Origin: CAYLXP01 sp964387425
GTDB taxonomy: Bacteria > Verrucomicrobiota > Kiritimatiellia > UBA8416
NCBI GenBank assembly: GCA_964387425.1
Contig: CAYLXP010000014.1
Span: forward strand, 1-46,229
Direction of reading: 5' to 3'
Length of the DNA: 46,229 bases
The notes under the pieces are model-generated. The model worked only from the letters and a program-made list of their open reading frames with translations, did no database searches and was not told the DNA's origin. Each line of letters begins with the position of its first letter. Position 1 is the first letter of the stretch. A program made the position numbers and the translations under genes. This document shows positions 7,833 to 17,414 of the stretch, in pieces.

Positions 7833-10800
7833 ATGTCCCGTGGTGCTTTTCTTGCCGTTGTCTTCTCGCTCGCCGCCCTTTCACCCACCCACGCCATCGA
7901 AGAGCGCAACTGGTCGCGCGTCTGGGGCTCCGTCAGCAATGATGTTGGTAGTGCTGTGGCTATCGACGCGTTCTCGAACATCTACGTTGTCGGGGAGGCG
8001 GCCAGTCACATGCATAGCGAGACGAATCCGGGCATCGACTGCGCAACCATCACGTGCTACGACGACAAAGGATGTCGCTTGTGGACCAGGCTGTGGGGCC
8101 CCTCGAACAGCTACGCCGAAGCTCTCGACGTTGCCGTTGGTGACGGGAGCAATATCTACGTCACCGGTCAGACCTGGGATCCGATGGATGGGCAGCCGGA
8201 GATCGGCAATGGCGACTTCTTCCTTAGCAAGTTCCATCGTGACGGGACACGTGAGTGGACGAAGATCTGGGGATCAACGAGTGTCGATCAGGGCAATGGC
8301 ATCGCTTTCGGTCCTGACCGTCACGTCTATGTAGCCGGCAGCGCTCGGGCTAGCGTATACGGCCAGCCCCATGCTGGCGACAACGACCTATGTCTGTCGA
8401 AGTTCGATGCAGACGGCAACCATGTGTGGACACGTATGTGGGGGGAAGACAACGGTCTTAATACACGTGAAGGGGCGAATGCCGTTGCTGTTGACAGTGA
8501 AACGAATATCTACGTAACGGGGTTTACGGACGCTGATCTCGATGGTCAGACCAACAACGGGGACTTTGCCATCGTCCTGACGAAGTTCGCTGCTGATGGC
8601 GGCAAGCAATGGACGCGTCTATGGGGCGGAAGTGGTGGCGGCGGCAAAGGCTACGATGTCATCGTGGATGACCAGAACATGGTTTATGTTACCGGTCACG
8701 GTGGTTCATTCAACGGCGAGGTCTCGGAGGGGAGTGCCGATCCGTTCTTGATAAAGGTGGATGGCGACGCCGGCGTCGACTGGACGCGCATGTGGGGATC
8801 TATCTGGGAGGACTATGGCTATGGCCTGGCCATCGACGAGAATGGCAGGATATACGTCACGGGGCAGGCGGCCTCGACAACGTTTGATGGTGTGCCGGTG
8901 CCTCCCCCCCCGGATGGCGGGGGCGTGTACCTGACGGATTTCTCGACCGCCGGTGTGAAAGGAACAACTCGACGTTGGGCCAATAGCGGCACCGAGGGCC
9001 GCAGCGTTGCCTGCCTGGGAACCAGCGTGGTCTACGTTGCCGGGACAACCTATGGTGCGTTTGACGACCAGTTCATGACGGGCGAAGACGATCTGTGGGT
9101 TTCCCGCTGGGGACCGTACGGGCCGCCGAAATTCACGTTTGGGCCAACGGAGTGGGCCAGCGAGACGAATGCCACGGTCTCATGGGACCTGAATCGCGAT
9201 GCTGATGGGCGGATTGACTACAGTCGCTATGCGGATCACTGGGAGGCAACAGCGTCCAACCTGGTACACACGACACGGCACGAAGTGGTTCTCGGCGATC
9301 TGATTCCTGGTACAGCCTATCGCTACCGGGTGCGCTGCATGGCGCAGGATGGGCAGTCGGTGACCAGCGAAGTCCAGACCTTCACCACGGCCAGCGGGAC
9401 TTGGGACGCAGGTGTCGAACATACGGTTCGTTGGGATGGTGATTTGGGTGCGGTCTTCGTAGACGCTAGTGGAGATGTCGATCGCGTCGATCTCGACATC
9501 AACGGACAGATTGTCGGGACGTGGTATGGCGCTGATGCCGAGTGGAGCATAGGAAGAGACGATCCTATCATGATCGAGGGATCCAATACCTTCATGGCTA
9601 CCGGTTATCGCGGAGACGGCACCATCGCTACGGTGAGTGCAGGCGATTGGCTTCCCGAGGAGCGGGATTTCGCAACCCTATGTGAGATACAGGAACCTCA
9701 TCCGAGGTCGGTCATCTATACGGAAGGGGCCGTTGCTCCAGATACGAATATCCTTCTGCGTGTGCGAGCTGGCAAGCAAGGCTCGAGGTCCCTTGCGGCA
9801 AGTCCTTTTCCAGGAGAAGGAGGGGGAGAAGATGCTGCGGTCGAGTGGCAATCTGTCACCAATGTCCGCTTCTATGTTGACGGAGGCCTGGTACACACGT
9901 CATCAACCCCGCTGCCGGATGCAGAGGGACGGGATTTGATTCATGAGTTTGACTACGACGTAACCGGATTGAGCACCGGAATGCATCGGTTCTATGCGAC
10001 CTTCACGCCTCCCTCGACGAACTACTCCCGGTCTTCCGATTCCAGCTACTTCCGTGTTCTTTCATACGCATCAGACTTGGCTGTCTGGCGCGAGGTGGAT
10101 TTCAACTCAACCAGCAACTGCCTGGTTGTAGACCTTCACATTCACAACCGCGGGAGCGGCGCGGCAACGCTCTTCCGGGTGGAGGACAGTGCCGTGGGGC
10201 TTCAGCTTGGTCGTATGTCGACAGCTGCGGGTCCGGTTACCGAAACAGAGCTCACCTATGACCTGGAATCGAGGGCGTCCGGGGTTTCGGTGACTTTCGG
10301 GTTCGGTTATGGCCTGGGCGTCGGGAGCTCGGTGGTCGTTAGATACTACGCGGTGCCCATTCTGTACCCCGGTGGCGGCGACTATCAGCTTGGTGGTGCG
10401 GGGCGCATCCGGGGTGCCGATACAGGGGGCGTGGGTATTGATATGGCTATGGATGAAGTTGAGTCGACGATCAGACCACCGGGAGGTGAGCGCATTTCCC
10501 TGGAGGATGCCGTGGCTGTCTGCAAAGGCAATTCGGACTATCTGCTTGTTACCGCACCCGGCAATCTCACGGCCATTCACGGGCAAAGTGGAACTGACCA
10601 GATCCTCTCAACGATGGCGGAGCTGGCTACCTATCGTAACGGTGTGTTGGGGTACTTCCATGCCGCCAGCCTGACACGAACATCATACCGCAGCGGCGAC
10701 TTGCTTGGTATGGGGTATGTCTTTCATCAGTGGGGTGAATCTGACCAGCTGTGGTTGGGTGATGACGCGAGTAACCGAATACACTCCTACGAGCGTACGG

Positions 10801-13772
10801 ATGAGGTGCTTCACCGTGACATCAACATCCCCATCGAACAGTCGATAGGTTCCGGTGATGCACTTGCTGTTGGCAACGTTCTTGCCGAGGACAACGTCGG
10901 AGATCCCCATCCTCGTGAGGAAGTGGCGGTGGCTTACGGGGACCGCCATGGTGCGGATGAGGGGAATGTTGTCATCCACAAGTTCCGCCATGATCCGACC
11001 AATAGCACGATCACGAATATCACCATCGCGGATAGCCGATACGGGACCGGAGGCGCACTGCTGGCGGGACGGTTCTGCGCGGCATGGGTGCGCGAAATTC
11101 TGGCGGTCATATCGCCCGATGGTCAGTTGCAGCTCTGTGAGACCGAGGATGCCGGAAGCTCTTTCGTGGATCTCAATGCGACAGGGTTCGAGGCGGGTGA
11201 CCCTGCCGCGGCGGGCAATCTGCTCGGGAGTTTCGTTGATGAGATCGTGTATGCCGACGTCGACACGGATAGAATTGTTGTATATGGCGAATGGTCCGAC
11301 GATACCCTGACTCCCAGGCGCTATACTCAAGTGACGATCATCCCGAGAGCGGTTGATGACGGGGACCGCATTGCCATCGGTGATGTGGCAGGGGGGACAC
11401 GTGAGGAGATTGTCTTTGCGGATGCCTCGGAGAACGAGATTTTCGTCTACGGCTACGATCTCGGCACGATGAGCTTTGCCCTGGTTGAGCGGTTTGATTG
11501 GCCGTTTGATCCCGGTGACGGTCTTGAGGTCGGCACATTGGGAACGCTCCTGAAGGATGAGATCGTTGTGGTCAACGGCACCAGCCATGACGGATATGCT
11601 GCCGGCGTGGCCCAGGCTCTACGGATAGATGACGGCGACATCCCCGGGGATCGCTATGCCCTTGACGGTCTGATCAACATGGACCAGGAGTGGGCGCGCC
11701 AGTTGCATCCCGACTGGTACTCCCGTGGATATCTTCTGTTCGTCGGGGAGACGGATATCATTCCGGCTTTCAGTTCGGGCTGGCGTTTCCTGACCGAGGA
11801 CGGGATGGGACCTCACCAGGTTCCATTCCATGACGTCCACTACGCCGATACCTATGACGAGTTGAATCAGCCGGACGTGGCCATGGGGAGAATACCGGGC
11901 AACACGCTTGAGGACATTATTGCGCCCCTCCAGACCAGCGTGGAAATCGCGACCGGCAGTGCTGCGTTGAATGCCAGCAACGCATTGGCTGTGGCCGGGG
12001 AAGACGATGCCAGCAGCTTCCGGCGTGTTCGGAATGATGCTCTTGATGAAATAGGCCGCCTTGGGTTCACCCCAATCGAGTCGCTGGACAACACCGACCC
12101 AACAAACACACTTGAGAGTGCCGAGGATCGAGACCTCATCGTTCTCGCCGGGCACGGAGGTTGGAACGTTTGGGATGGCATGACGACGGACGATATCGTC
12201 CGTGAATTCTCGGCCGGTGATGGGCGGCCTCTTATGTTTGCCGTGTCGTGTTTGACGGGGAAGTACCCCGAAGGGAATTCGTTTCCCGAGCGTTTCCTGC
12301 GGCGGCAGGCTTCGGCCTATATCGGCGCCACTGCAGTGACTTACAGCCACGCCAACCCGCAATTCATGGAGACGTTCTTTGAGGGACTGAACGTTTCCGG
12401 CAACACGATAGGTGACGCACTCAAGGAGTGCAAACGCGTGCTAGGGCGAGATGGTGGCAGGTTGCCTGCCACTGAGCGGAAGTACCGCTATCACTGTGCG
12501 GCCTATCACTACTTCGGTGATCCCAAACTGGATTTCGATTGGGGCGGAGGCACCAGCGGACTCGATGAACTTGGGCTCGACGAGGCTATGACGAATCACT
12601 TCGACGGTCCACTTTCGACGCTGCACATGGAGGTGCCGCCTTTGGAGGTGTTTAGAACCAACGGCGTGGACGAGTTGTCCATAGAAGGCGGGACGCTCGT
12701 AGCGATTCCTGGTACCCCGGTTGTTCCGCAGCACACGGTAACCGTGGGGTTCCCAAGCGGCTGTGTGGTACAGGCTGTATCCATCAAGGGGCGTAGCGGC
12801 GAGGCATCCATTTCCGGCCTCAATCCAGAAATCGCGGAGGCATTTCAGTACAGCATCGCGCCCCGCGGCGGCCTTGGCCTCGACGACGCGGGATGGTGGC
12901 CGGAACGCATGTTTGAATGGTCGGTATCCGATGATGGGGACGATGCGGTTCTGGCAATTGGTATGTATCCCTTCTACCACAACACGAACACTTCAGAATC
13001 GCTATTCTACTCGAACTACGTTTTCGACATCAGCTATAGCTGGTCAGACTTGGCGATTACGGATGTGCTGACGGATCGCAACACCTACAGCAACGGACAA
13101 TCCATGGTGGCCAAAGTCTATCTACACTCCACCAATCCCGTTCCCATGAATGTCGTGCTTCATCCGCGCGCTGTCTGCCAGGTGGATGACAGTGTCACTG
13201 CCTTGCCTATTCGTGAGCTGCGCGATCTGTCGGGATGGGCCGGTTGCCGGCTGGAGTGGGATATCGATGTCCCTCGCAGTGGCGAGTACATGTTGGAAGT
13301 GGCGGCCGTTGGCGACAACGAAGTGGTCTTGGATCGTGCTGCGACGTCCTTCGAGGTGGGCGGAGCGGACGCTGCGCTTCGGGATGCCAACGTGTCGCCG
13401 CAGGACTTCATGCTGGGCAGCAACGTGACGCTGGGTGTTACGTTGGACAATACGGGAACCGTCGACATTGATGGCAGCATCCACATTCTCGTGCAGGATG
13501 GAGCCGGGAACACGGTGGCCCAGTTCCAGCACGATTTTACCAGTTTGACCCCGGGTGGCTCAGTCCCGTTCAACACCACCTGGACGGGGGCCTCGCTCCT
13601 GCCGCGCAACTGCCGGGTGATCTTCTACGCGGTATACGGTGGGCGCGTTACAAGTCTGCAGGCCTTGGCTGACGGATCTGCCGATCCGCTGCTAGTGGAA
13701 TCGATTGGCACAACGGGGGACCAGTGTGTTGTGACTTGGCCGAGTATGGCGGGAACGTCATATTCGGTCTGG
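7833..13772 (+). CDS. Giant secreted SBBP-propeller / gingipain-like (C25) cysteine peptidase, 3' end in gap
   Basis: At least 1,980 residues; the end is lost in the gap. AAGGGGGT precedes the ATG and a signal peptide ends near P-T-H-A. Order of parts: six or more SBBP beta-propeller repeats (about 25-430; W-T-R-x-W-G then V-D-x-x-x-N-I-Y-V-T-G); an Fn3-like domain (430-525); Ig-like stretches; FG-GAP-like repeats (about 890-1256); then a gingipain-type C25 caspase-fold domain (about 1260-1570). The dyad is visible as His1441 in A-G-H-G-G and Cys1473 in A-V-S-C-L-T-G. The spacing of 32 is close to the 33 of gingipains, and A-Y-I-G-A-T plus Y-F-G-D-P-K-L follow as in that family. C-terminal CARDB-like domains end in V-T-W-P-S-M-A-G-T-S-Y-S-V-W. 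The open frame beyond the gap is antisense to the TonB-like gene and does not belong to it. Confidence 0.88.
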
Positions 13773-13872
13773 NNNNNNNNNNNNNNNNNNNNNNNNNNNN
13801 NNNNNNNNNNNNNNNNNNNNNNNNNNNNNNNNNNNNNNNNNNNNNNNNNNNNNNNNNNNNNNNNNNNNNNNN
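13773..13872. other. Assembly gap (100 N)
   Basis: Exactly 100 undetermined bases between the converging C25-like gene (plus) and TonB/TolA-like gene (minus). Both lose their 3' ends here, so the true gap length is unknown. Confidence 0.99.
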
Positions 13873-14363
13873 CCGGCGGCCTCGGCATTGGGTTGATCCC
13901 AGACCGCATGGAGCGTGTTCTTGATCAGTGCGTAGCAGCGGGAGTCCTCGTCGGGAACGGACGTGTGGTCGCTTGGCTTGGCCCCGAGATCGAGAAGCTT
14001 CTGGATTTCTTCCTGGCTGAGCGGGTTCTTCTGCGGCTTCTTCTGGCCGCTGGTGCGGGTGATCTTCTTGCGGCTGACTTCGATCTTCTTGCGGGGTTTT
14101 GGCTTCGGCGGTGCTGGAGTCGGTTCCGGGATTGTGGCCGGGGGCTCGGGTTCGGGCTCGGGTTCCGGTTCCGCCACCGGCGGCAGCAGCTCATCGACGT
14201 CGGGCATGGGGGGCGTCACGTCTACCACGAACTCCACTGGCACAATCAAGTCCGGTTTCGGCTCAAAAAGGCGCACGACGCCACTATGGAACAGGAGCAT
14301 GAGGATCAGCCCCACATGCACTCCGGTTACGACCTTCAGTGTTCTCGAAAACTGTTGGCTCAT
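13873..14363 (-). CDS. TonB/TolA-like energy-transducing protein, 3' end in gap
   Basis: About 163 residues of a TonB/TolA-type protein. A short cytoplasmic N-terminus is followed by one transmembrane helix (V-V-T-G-V-H-V-G-L-I-L-M-L-L-F). Next come a periplasmic linker rich in Pro-Glu (repeated E-P) and Pro-Lys, and a basic K-K segment. The start of a TonB/TolA C-terminal domain is visible as C-Y-A-L-I-K-N-T-L-H-A-V-W-D-Q-P before the gap. The linker would span the periplasm, and the lost C-terminus would contact an outer-membrane receptor. No ExbB/ExbD or TolQ/R lies in the window. Its ATG directly follows the distal TAG TAG of the upstream TGA-containing gene (14367-15182), implying one transcript. 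Confidence 0.85.
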
Positions 14364-14366
14364 CTA

Positions 14367-15182
14367 CTACTTCACATCGAACGTCGATTCAACAATCTCT
14401 ATCTCAAACGGGCCCGCATCGAAGACTGGCAGGACCGAGAGAGTTCCATCAAAGCCACTTGGTATTCGCCCGGAATACCGGCAGGTGCCGCCTCAACCAT
14501 ACGAGAATGCGCCGCTAAGCGCGATCTCGCCGCGCTGGTCACGAATCTCAAAGCGGGGCGTTGGCCGTCGTTTTGGGCCTCGAACGGAATACTGCTCGGT
14601 GCCCCCTCCCTGCAACTTAAAGTCTAGCGTTACCTGCCGATTGGCTCTCGTCTTGGCGATGATCTTCGCGGTGAGGGGCGGGCCTACCTCAAGCGTTGGT
14701 GACTCGCCGGCGGCAACCACGAGTGTGTCTTTGCGGCGGCCAAGATATGTGGTGACCTTCCACGTCCCGCCTTTCCCTTCTCGCTTGCCTTCGAAGTAAT
14801 AGGGCTTCAGTTTGCCGACAGGGGCGACGAACTCTCCGTTGTCGCTCGTCAGCCTGACCTGCTCGTTGGCGTTCGTGGTATTGAAGGTAACGGTTGCCGG
14901 GCCTTTGTAGCTAAGCGCGACGGTGCCGGTTTCACCCTCGTAGGTCGCCATGTCGAGCATCGTTGTCTCTACGGGCTCCCAGTTTGCGAACTGGAACCAT
15001 GCAAACGCCGCCAGCCCTGAGATAAACAGCCCCGGCACGGCCCAGACGCAGCCGAGAATGATCATAACCAAGCCACCGGCCAGGTTACGGCGCTTGCGGT
15101 AGATTCCAGCACCAAGCAGCACCGTCCATCCCAGGCAGACGATTCCAAACACGATCAGAAAGAGAATAGCAAACACAGTCAT
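14367..15182 (-). CDS. Membrane-anchored candidate selenoprotein with in-frame TGA (Sec230)
   Basis: Read through one TGA (14493-14495), this gene encodes 271 residues: two or three N-terminal transmembrane helices (about 1-75), then an extracytoplasmic beta-rich domain. The ATG at 15182 is chosen because hydrophobic residues start immediately; the longer frame lacks support. After the TGA the frame stays open for 41 codons (G-G-T-C-R-Y-S-G-R-I-P...) and ends at TAG TAG touching the next start codon, as expected for a true gene end. The soluble domain has a single Cys (234), four residues after the TGA position. A CGGGC-loop hairpin begins 14 nt after the TGA. If TGA is a plain stop, the product is 229 residues; a nonsense mutation or sequencing error is the alternative, made less likely by the twin gene at 15397-15951. 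Confidence 0.72.
14461..14479 (-). promoter_or_regulatory. Candidate bacterial SECIS hairpin, copy 1
   Basis: On the coding (minus) strand: GGUAUUC, loop CGGGC, GAAUACC, a perfect 7-bp stem with a 5-nt loop at nt 21-25 after the in-frame UGA. This fits the general bacterial SECIS model (apical loop about 16-37 nt after UGA, a G in the first two loop bases). The loop sequence and distance equal those of copy 2, and two stem positions (pairs 18-28 and 20-26) differ from it by compensatory changes. Confidence 0.65.
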
Positions 15183-15275
15183 CCTGACCCCAATCTGCTC
15201 CTCATCAGTCCCCGTGTCAAGGGCTGAGGGAAATGAGGACGTGCTCCCCAGCCCATTTGCCAACGAACGGGACCG

Positions 15276-15347
15276 GAGATCCTTCGACAAGCTCAGGATG
15301 ACACTTCACCACGGCTCTATGTCATGCCGAGCTTGCCGAGGGATCTC
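15276..15347. repeat. Dispersed CTTCGACAAGCTCAGGATGAC inverted repeat, copy 1
   Basis: Left arm 15276-15303 (GATCCTTCGACAAGCTCAGG core) pairs imperfectly, about 24 of 28, with right arm 15320-15347. The same element occurs at 32671-32746. It occupies most of the 214-bp space between the two TGA-containing genes. It is a word-like intergenic repeat seen in many draft genomes, with no coding content. Confidence 0.8.
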
Positions 15348-15396
15348 TGCCGTATGCTAAGCGCATGCTCCCGTATCACTTCCCGAAACCTGAACT

Positions 15397-15951
15397 CTAC
15401 TTAACGGGATTGAGCGTCGCCTTGATAACCTTGCCAAAGGTCACACCAGGACGCTTCACGTAAACGAGAGCCGTGTACTTGCCTGCTTTGGGTACTTGCC
15501 CGAAGTACCCCCCTCCGCCGCCTCAAGTAGGGCAGAGTTTGGCGAGGGACACAGATTGGGAGGCGACCTTCTTTCCGTCGGAATCGAGGACGACAATCTT
15601 TGCCGTCCCAGTCATACGGCGACTTGTCTTCCGGCCGCGATAGACGCGGTACTCGAAGAGATCCCCCGTGACGCGAAAGGGAATGGTTCCCGCCCTGACG
15701 TAGGCCGCTTTTTGGCTGGACCGCAACCGCGGCGTGGCGAACGAGGCACGGAAATGGTACGTGTTCTCGGTGCGCGGGTCTTCCCAGGAAGTCACCCAGG
15801 CATCGATCTCCTCTTTCGGGATTCCGCTGCCGCTGAGGCCGCTGCCCTGCGATCGGCGGACGATCTTTGTGATGTCCGAAAGCTCGACACCCCAGGCCAA
15901 ACTGCCGGCGATGGCCATCCCGGCTACGATAGCTAGCGTTCTCGTTTTCAT
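15397..15951 (-). CDS. Secreted candidate selenoprotein with in-frame TGA (Sec143)
   Basis: Read through one TGA (15523-15525), this gene encodes 184 residues. A signal peptide (M-K-T-R-T then a hydrophobic run ending about L-A-W-G) precedes a small beta-rich domain, Y-H-F-R-A-S-F-A-T...F-R-V-T-G-D-L-F-E-Y-R-V-Y, resembling an exported Ig-like fold. The TGA follows L-C-P-T, giving C-P-T-U, a CxxU redox-like motif; Cys140 is the only Cys in the protein. The frame continues for 41 codons (G-G-G-G-G-Y-F-G-Q-V-P-K-A-G...) to TAG at 15397. This tail has the same length as, and aligns without gaps at its start to, the tail of the gene at 14367-15182. An 8-bp CGGGC-loop hairpin follows the TGA. Without recoding the product is 142 residues. 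Family unknown to me. Confidence 0.74.
15490..15510 (-). promoter_or_regulatory. Candidate bacterial SECIS hairpin, copy 2
   Basis: On the coding strand: GGGUACUU, loop CGGGC, AAGUACCC, a perfect 8-bp stem starting 13 nt after the UGA with the loop at nt 21-25. Loop sequence and position are identical to copy 1, while the stem covaries (U-A to C-G and C-G to U-A). The flanking coding sequence immediately after UGA (GGCGGC) is also shared. Confidence 0.68.
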
Positions 15952-15993
15952 TACATTCTCAGATTAGCATCCGCTATAGGCCAACGCAAGAGG

Positions 15994-16593
15994 TCAACCT
16001 AACTGATTTTTCCGCTCCTCCCGGGATAGCTTGATGGCATGCCAGAGGGAGGGAATGTTGGGATGCCACTTGGGCAGGATGGCAATCATGATCAGTTCTT
16101 CGATCGACTCCAGGACAACGAATGGTACACAGAGGCGGAAGAACAGGCTGTTCTCGGTAAGGAACATGAAGAACATCGACAGCCCGGCGAGGACGGCCAT
16201 CGCTTTTGCGCCCCATGTGTGAAAGCTCGGTAGCCGACGGTATCGGAATTCGCCGACAATGAGGGGCGCCAGGTAGGCGCACAGCGCCACCACGATATAG
16301 GGGATCAGCTCACGCATCATCACCGGCCAGAGCAGGAAGGCGCCAATAGGAAGACAGAGCGCCACGGCGAGATCGCCGCGGCTATCCAGCGTAGCACCCC
16401 ACTTCGATTCGGCATGCAGCCGCCTCGCCAGAAAGCCGTCAATGGCATCAGTGAAAAGGCTCGCGCCATACAGGAAGGTGAATCCGCGCTGGGAGCCCAG
16501 GAAAGCCGCCATGACCATCATCGGCGCCATAATGATGCGGGAGATGCTCAGTATATTGGGCACGGCCTTTACGGTAATGTGTTTCTGTTCCAT
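15994..16593 (-). CDS. CDP-alcohol phosphatidyltransferase family protein
   Basis: A 199-residue inner-membrane enzyme that transfers a phosphatidyl (or phosphoalcohol) group from a CDP-activated donor to an alcohol acceptor, as in phospholipid head-group synthesis. The family signature D-G-x2-A-R-x8-G-x3-D-x3-D is complete at about residues 52-74 (D-G-F-L-A-R-R...G-A-T-L-D-S-R-G-D), preceded by I-D. Five or six transmembrane helices follow. N-terminal V-P-N-I-L-S-I-S-R resembles PgsA-type (glycerol-phosphate) enzymes, but the C-terminal half is too general to fix the acceptor. It is the last of the HisH-HisF-phosphatidyltransferase run, 41 bp after HisF, and 42 bp before the secreted TGA gene. 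Confidence 0.9.
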   Translation of the reverse strand: MEQKHITVKAVPNILSISRIIMAPMMVMAAFLGSQRGFTFLYGASLFTDAIDGFLARRLHAESKWGATLDSRGDLAVALCLPIGAFLLWPVMMRELIPYIVVALCAYLAPLIVGEFRYRRLPSFHTWGAKAMAVLAGLSMFFMFLTENSLFFRLCVPFVVLESIEELIMIAILPKWHPNIPSLWHAIKLSREERKNQLG

Positions 16594-16634
16594 ACCACAC
16601 CGTTTACTGATTACGGGTCACTGATCACCGGGGT

Positions 16635-17414
16635 CTACCACTTCTGTCGGATTGGGATGCCGGCTTCAACCAGCTCCCGCTTGATCTGGGGGATAGTGTA
16701 TTCGCCGGTGTGAATCATGCCGGCGATGATAGCCGCATCCGCGTGCGCCTTCGTGAACACGTCCGCCAGGTGCTGGGAGCAGCCACCGCCCCCGGAGGCC
16801 ACAACGGGAACGCTCACGTTGTCGGCAATCAGTTTCGTCAGCCCGATCTCAAAGCCCTGGCGTGTGCCGTCGGCGTCGACCGAGTTGACGACGATTTCCC
16901 CGACCCCGAGATCGACTGCCTGTCTTGCCCATTCAAGCGCATCGATGCCGGTGTGTTCGCGAAACCCACGCACCGTAATCTCGTATCCGCTGGGGCAGGT
17001 CTGCAGGTCATCGACCCCCAGCGGGTCCATGCCGAGAACGATGCACTGGTTCCCGAAGGCTTTCGCGCCCTCGGCGATGATGTCCGGGTTGCGTACGGCG
17101 AGCGAGTTGACGGATACCTTCTCGGCCCCGGCCAGGAGCACGCGCTCCATGTCTGCCAGGTTCGAGATGCCGCCGCCTACCGCAAACGGAATGCGGACTG
17201 CCCTGGCAACTTCGTGCACCATCTCGATGTCAATGGGGCGGCGCTCGGCTGATGCGGTGATGTCGTAGAACACCAGCTCGTCGCAGCCTTCCTCGTAGTA
17301 GCGTGTGGCCAGTTCAACGGGATCGCCCATCTCGACGTTGTTCTGAAACTTCACGCCTTTCGTCACCACTTTGTTGTGGATGTCGAGGCATGGGATGATG
17401 CGGCGCGTTAGCAT
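16635..17414 (-). CDS. hisF: Imidazole glycerol phosphate synthase cyclase subunit HisF
   Basis: A 259-residue TIM-barrel cyclase that uses ammonia from HisH to convert PRFAR into imidazole glycerol phosphate and AICAR in histidine synthesis. Start M-L-T-R-R-I-I-P-C-L-D-I holds the first catalytic Asp. The second lies in V-L-G-M-D, where most HisF have V-x-I-D-A; the nearby P-L-G-V-D-D-L replaces the usual K-R run. Phosphate-binding loops F-A-V-G-G-G-I and V-A-S-G-G-G-G are present, as is T-G-I-D-A-L-E-W. The ATG overlaps the last 7 bases of hisH (ATGCTAA), a coupled pair. No other his genes lie in the window, so a HisF/HisH-like role in nucleotide-sugar amidation is possible but less likely. 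Confidence 0.92.
   Translation of the reverse strand: MLTRRIIPCLDIHNKVVTKGVKFQNNVEMGDPVELATRYYEEGCDELVFYDITASAERRPIDIEMVHEVARAVRIPFAVGGGISNLADMERVLLAGAEKVSVNSLAVRNPDIIAEGAKAFGNQCIVLGMDPLGVDDLQTCPSGYEITVRGFREHTGIDALEWARQAVDLGVGEIVVNSVDADGTRQGFEIGLTKLIADNVSVPVVASGGGGCSQHLADVFTKAHADAAIIAGMIHTGEYTIPQIKRELVEAGIPIRQKW

Noticed and set aside
13873..14627. Continuation of the giant plus-strand frame beyond the second gap
   Set aside because: It reads antisense to the TonB/TolA-like gene and to the TGA-containing gene, is low in family-like sequence, and the frame across the N gap is arbitrary.
14367..15951. TGA read as Trp or Gly by a variant genetic code
   Set aside because: Several genes here end in TGA (for example at 5654, 6913, 24335, 31778, 41184 and 46189), three of them in ATGA overlaps or with unrelated sequence after the stop, so TGA is a normal stop in this genome.
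14367..15951. Both TGA genes as simple pseudogenes or sequencing errors
   Set aside because: Two single TGA codons at homologous positions, equal 41-codon tails and covarying hairpins are hard to explain by chance; kept only as the alternative in the gene entries.
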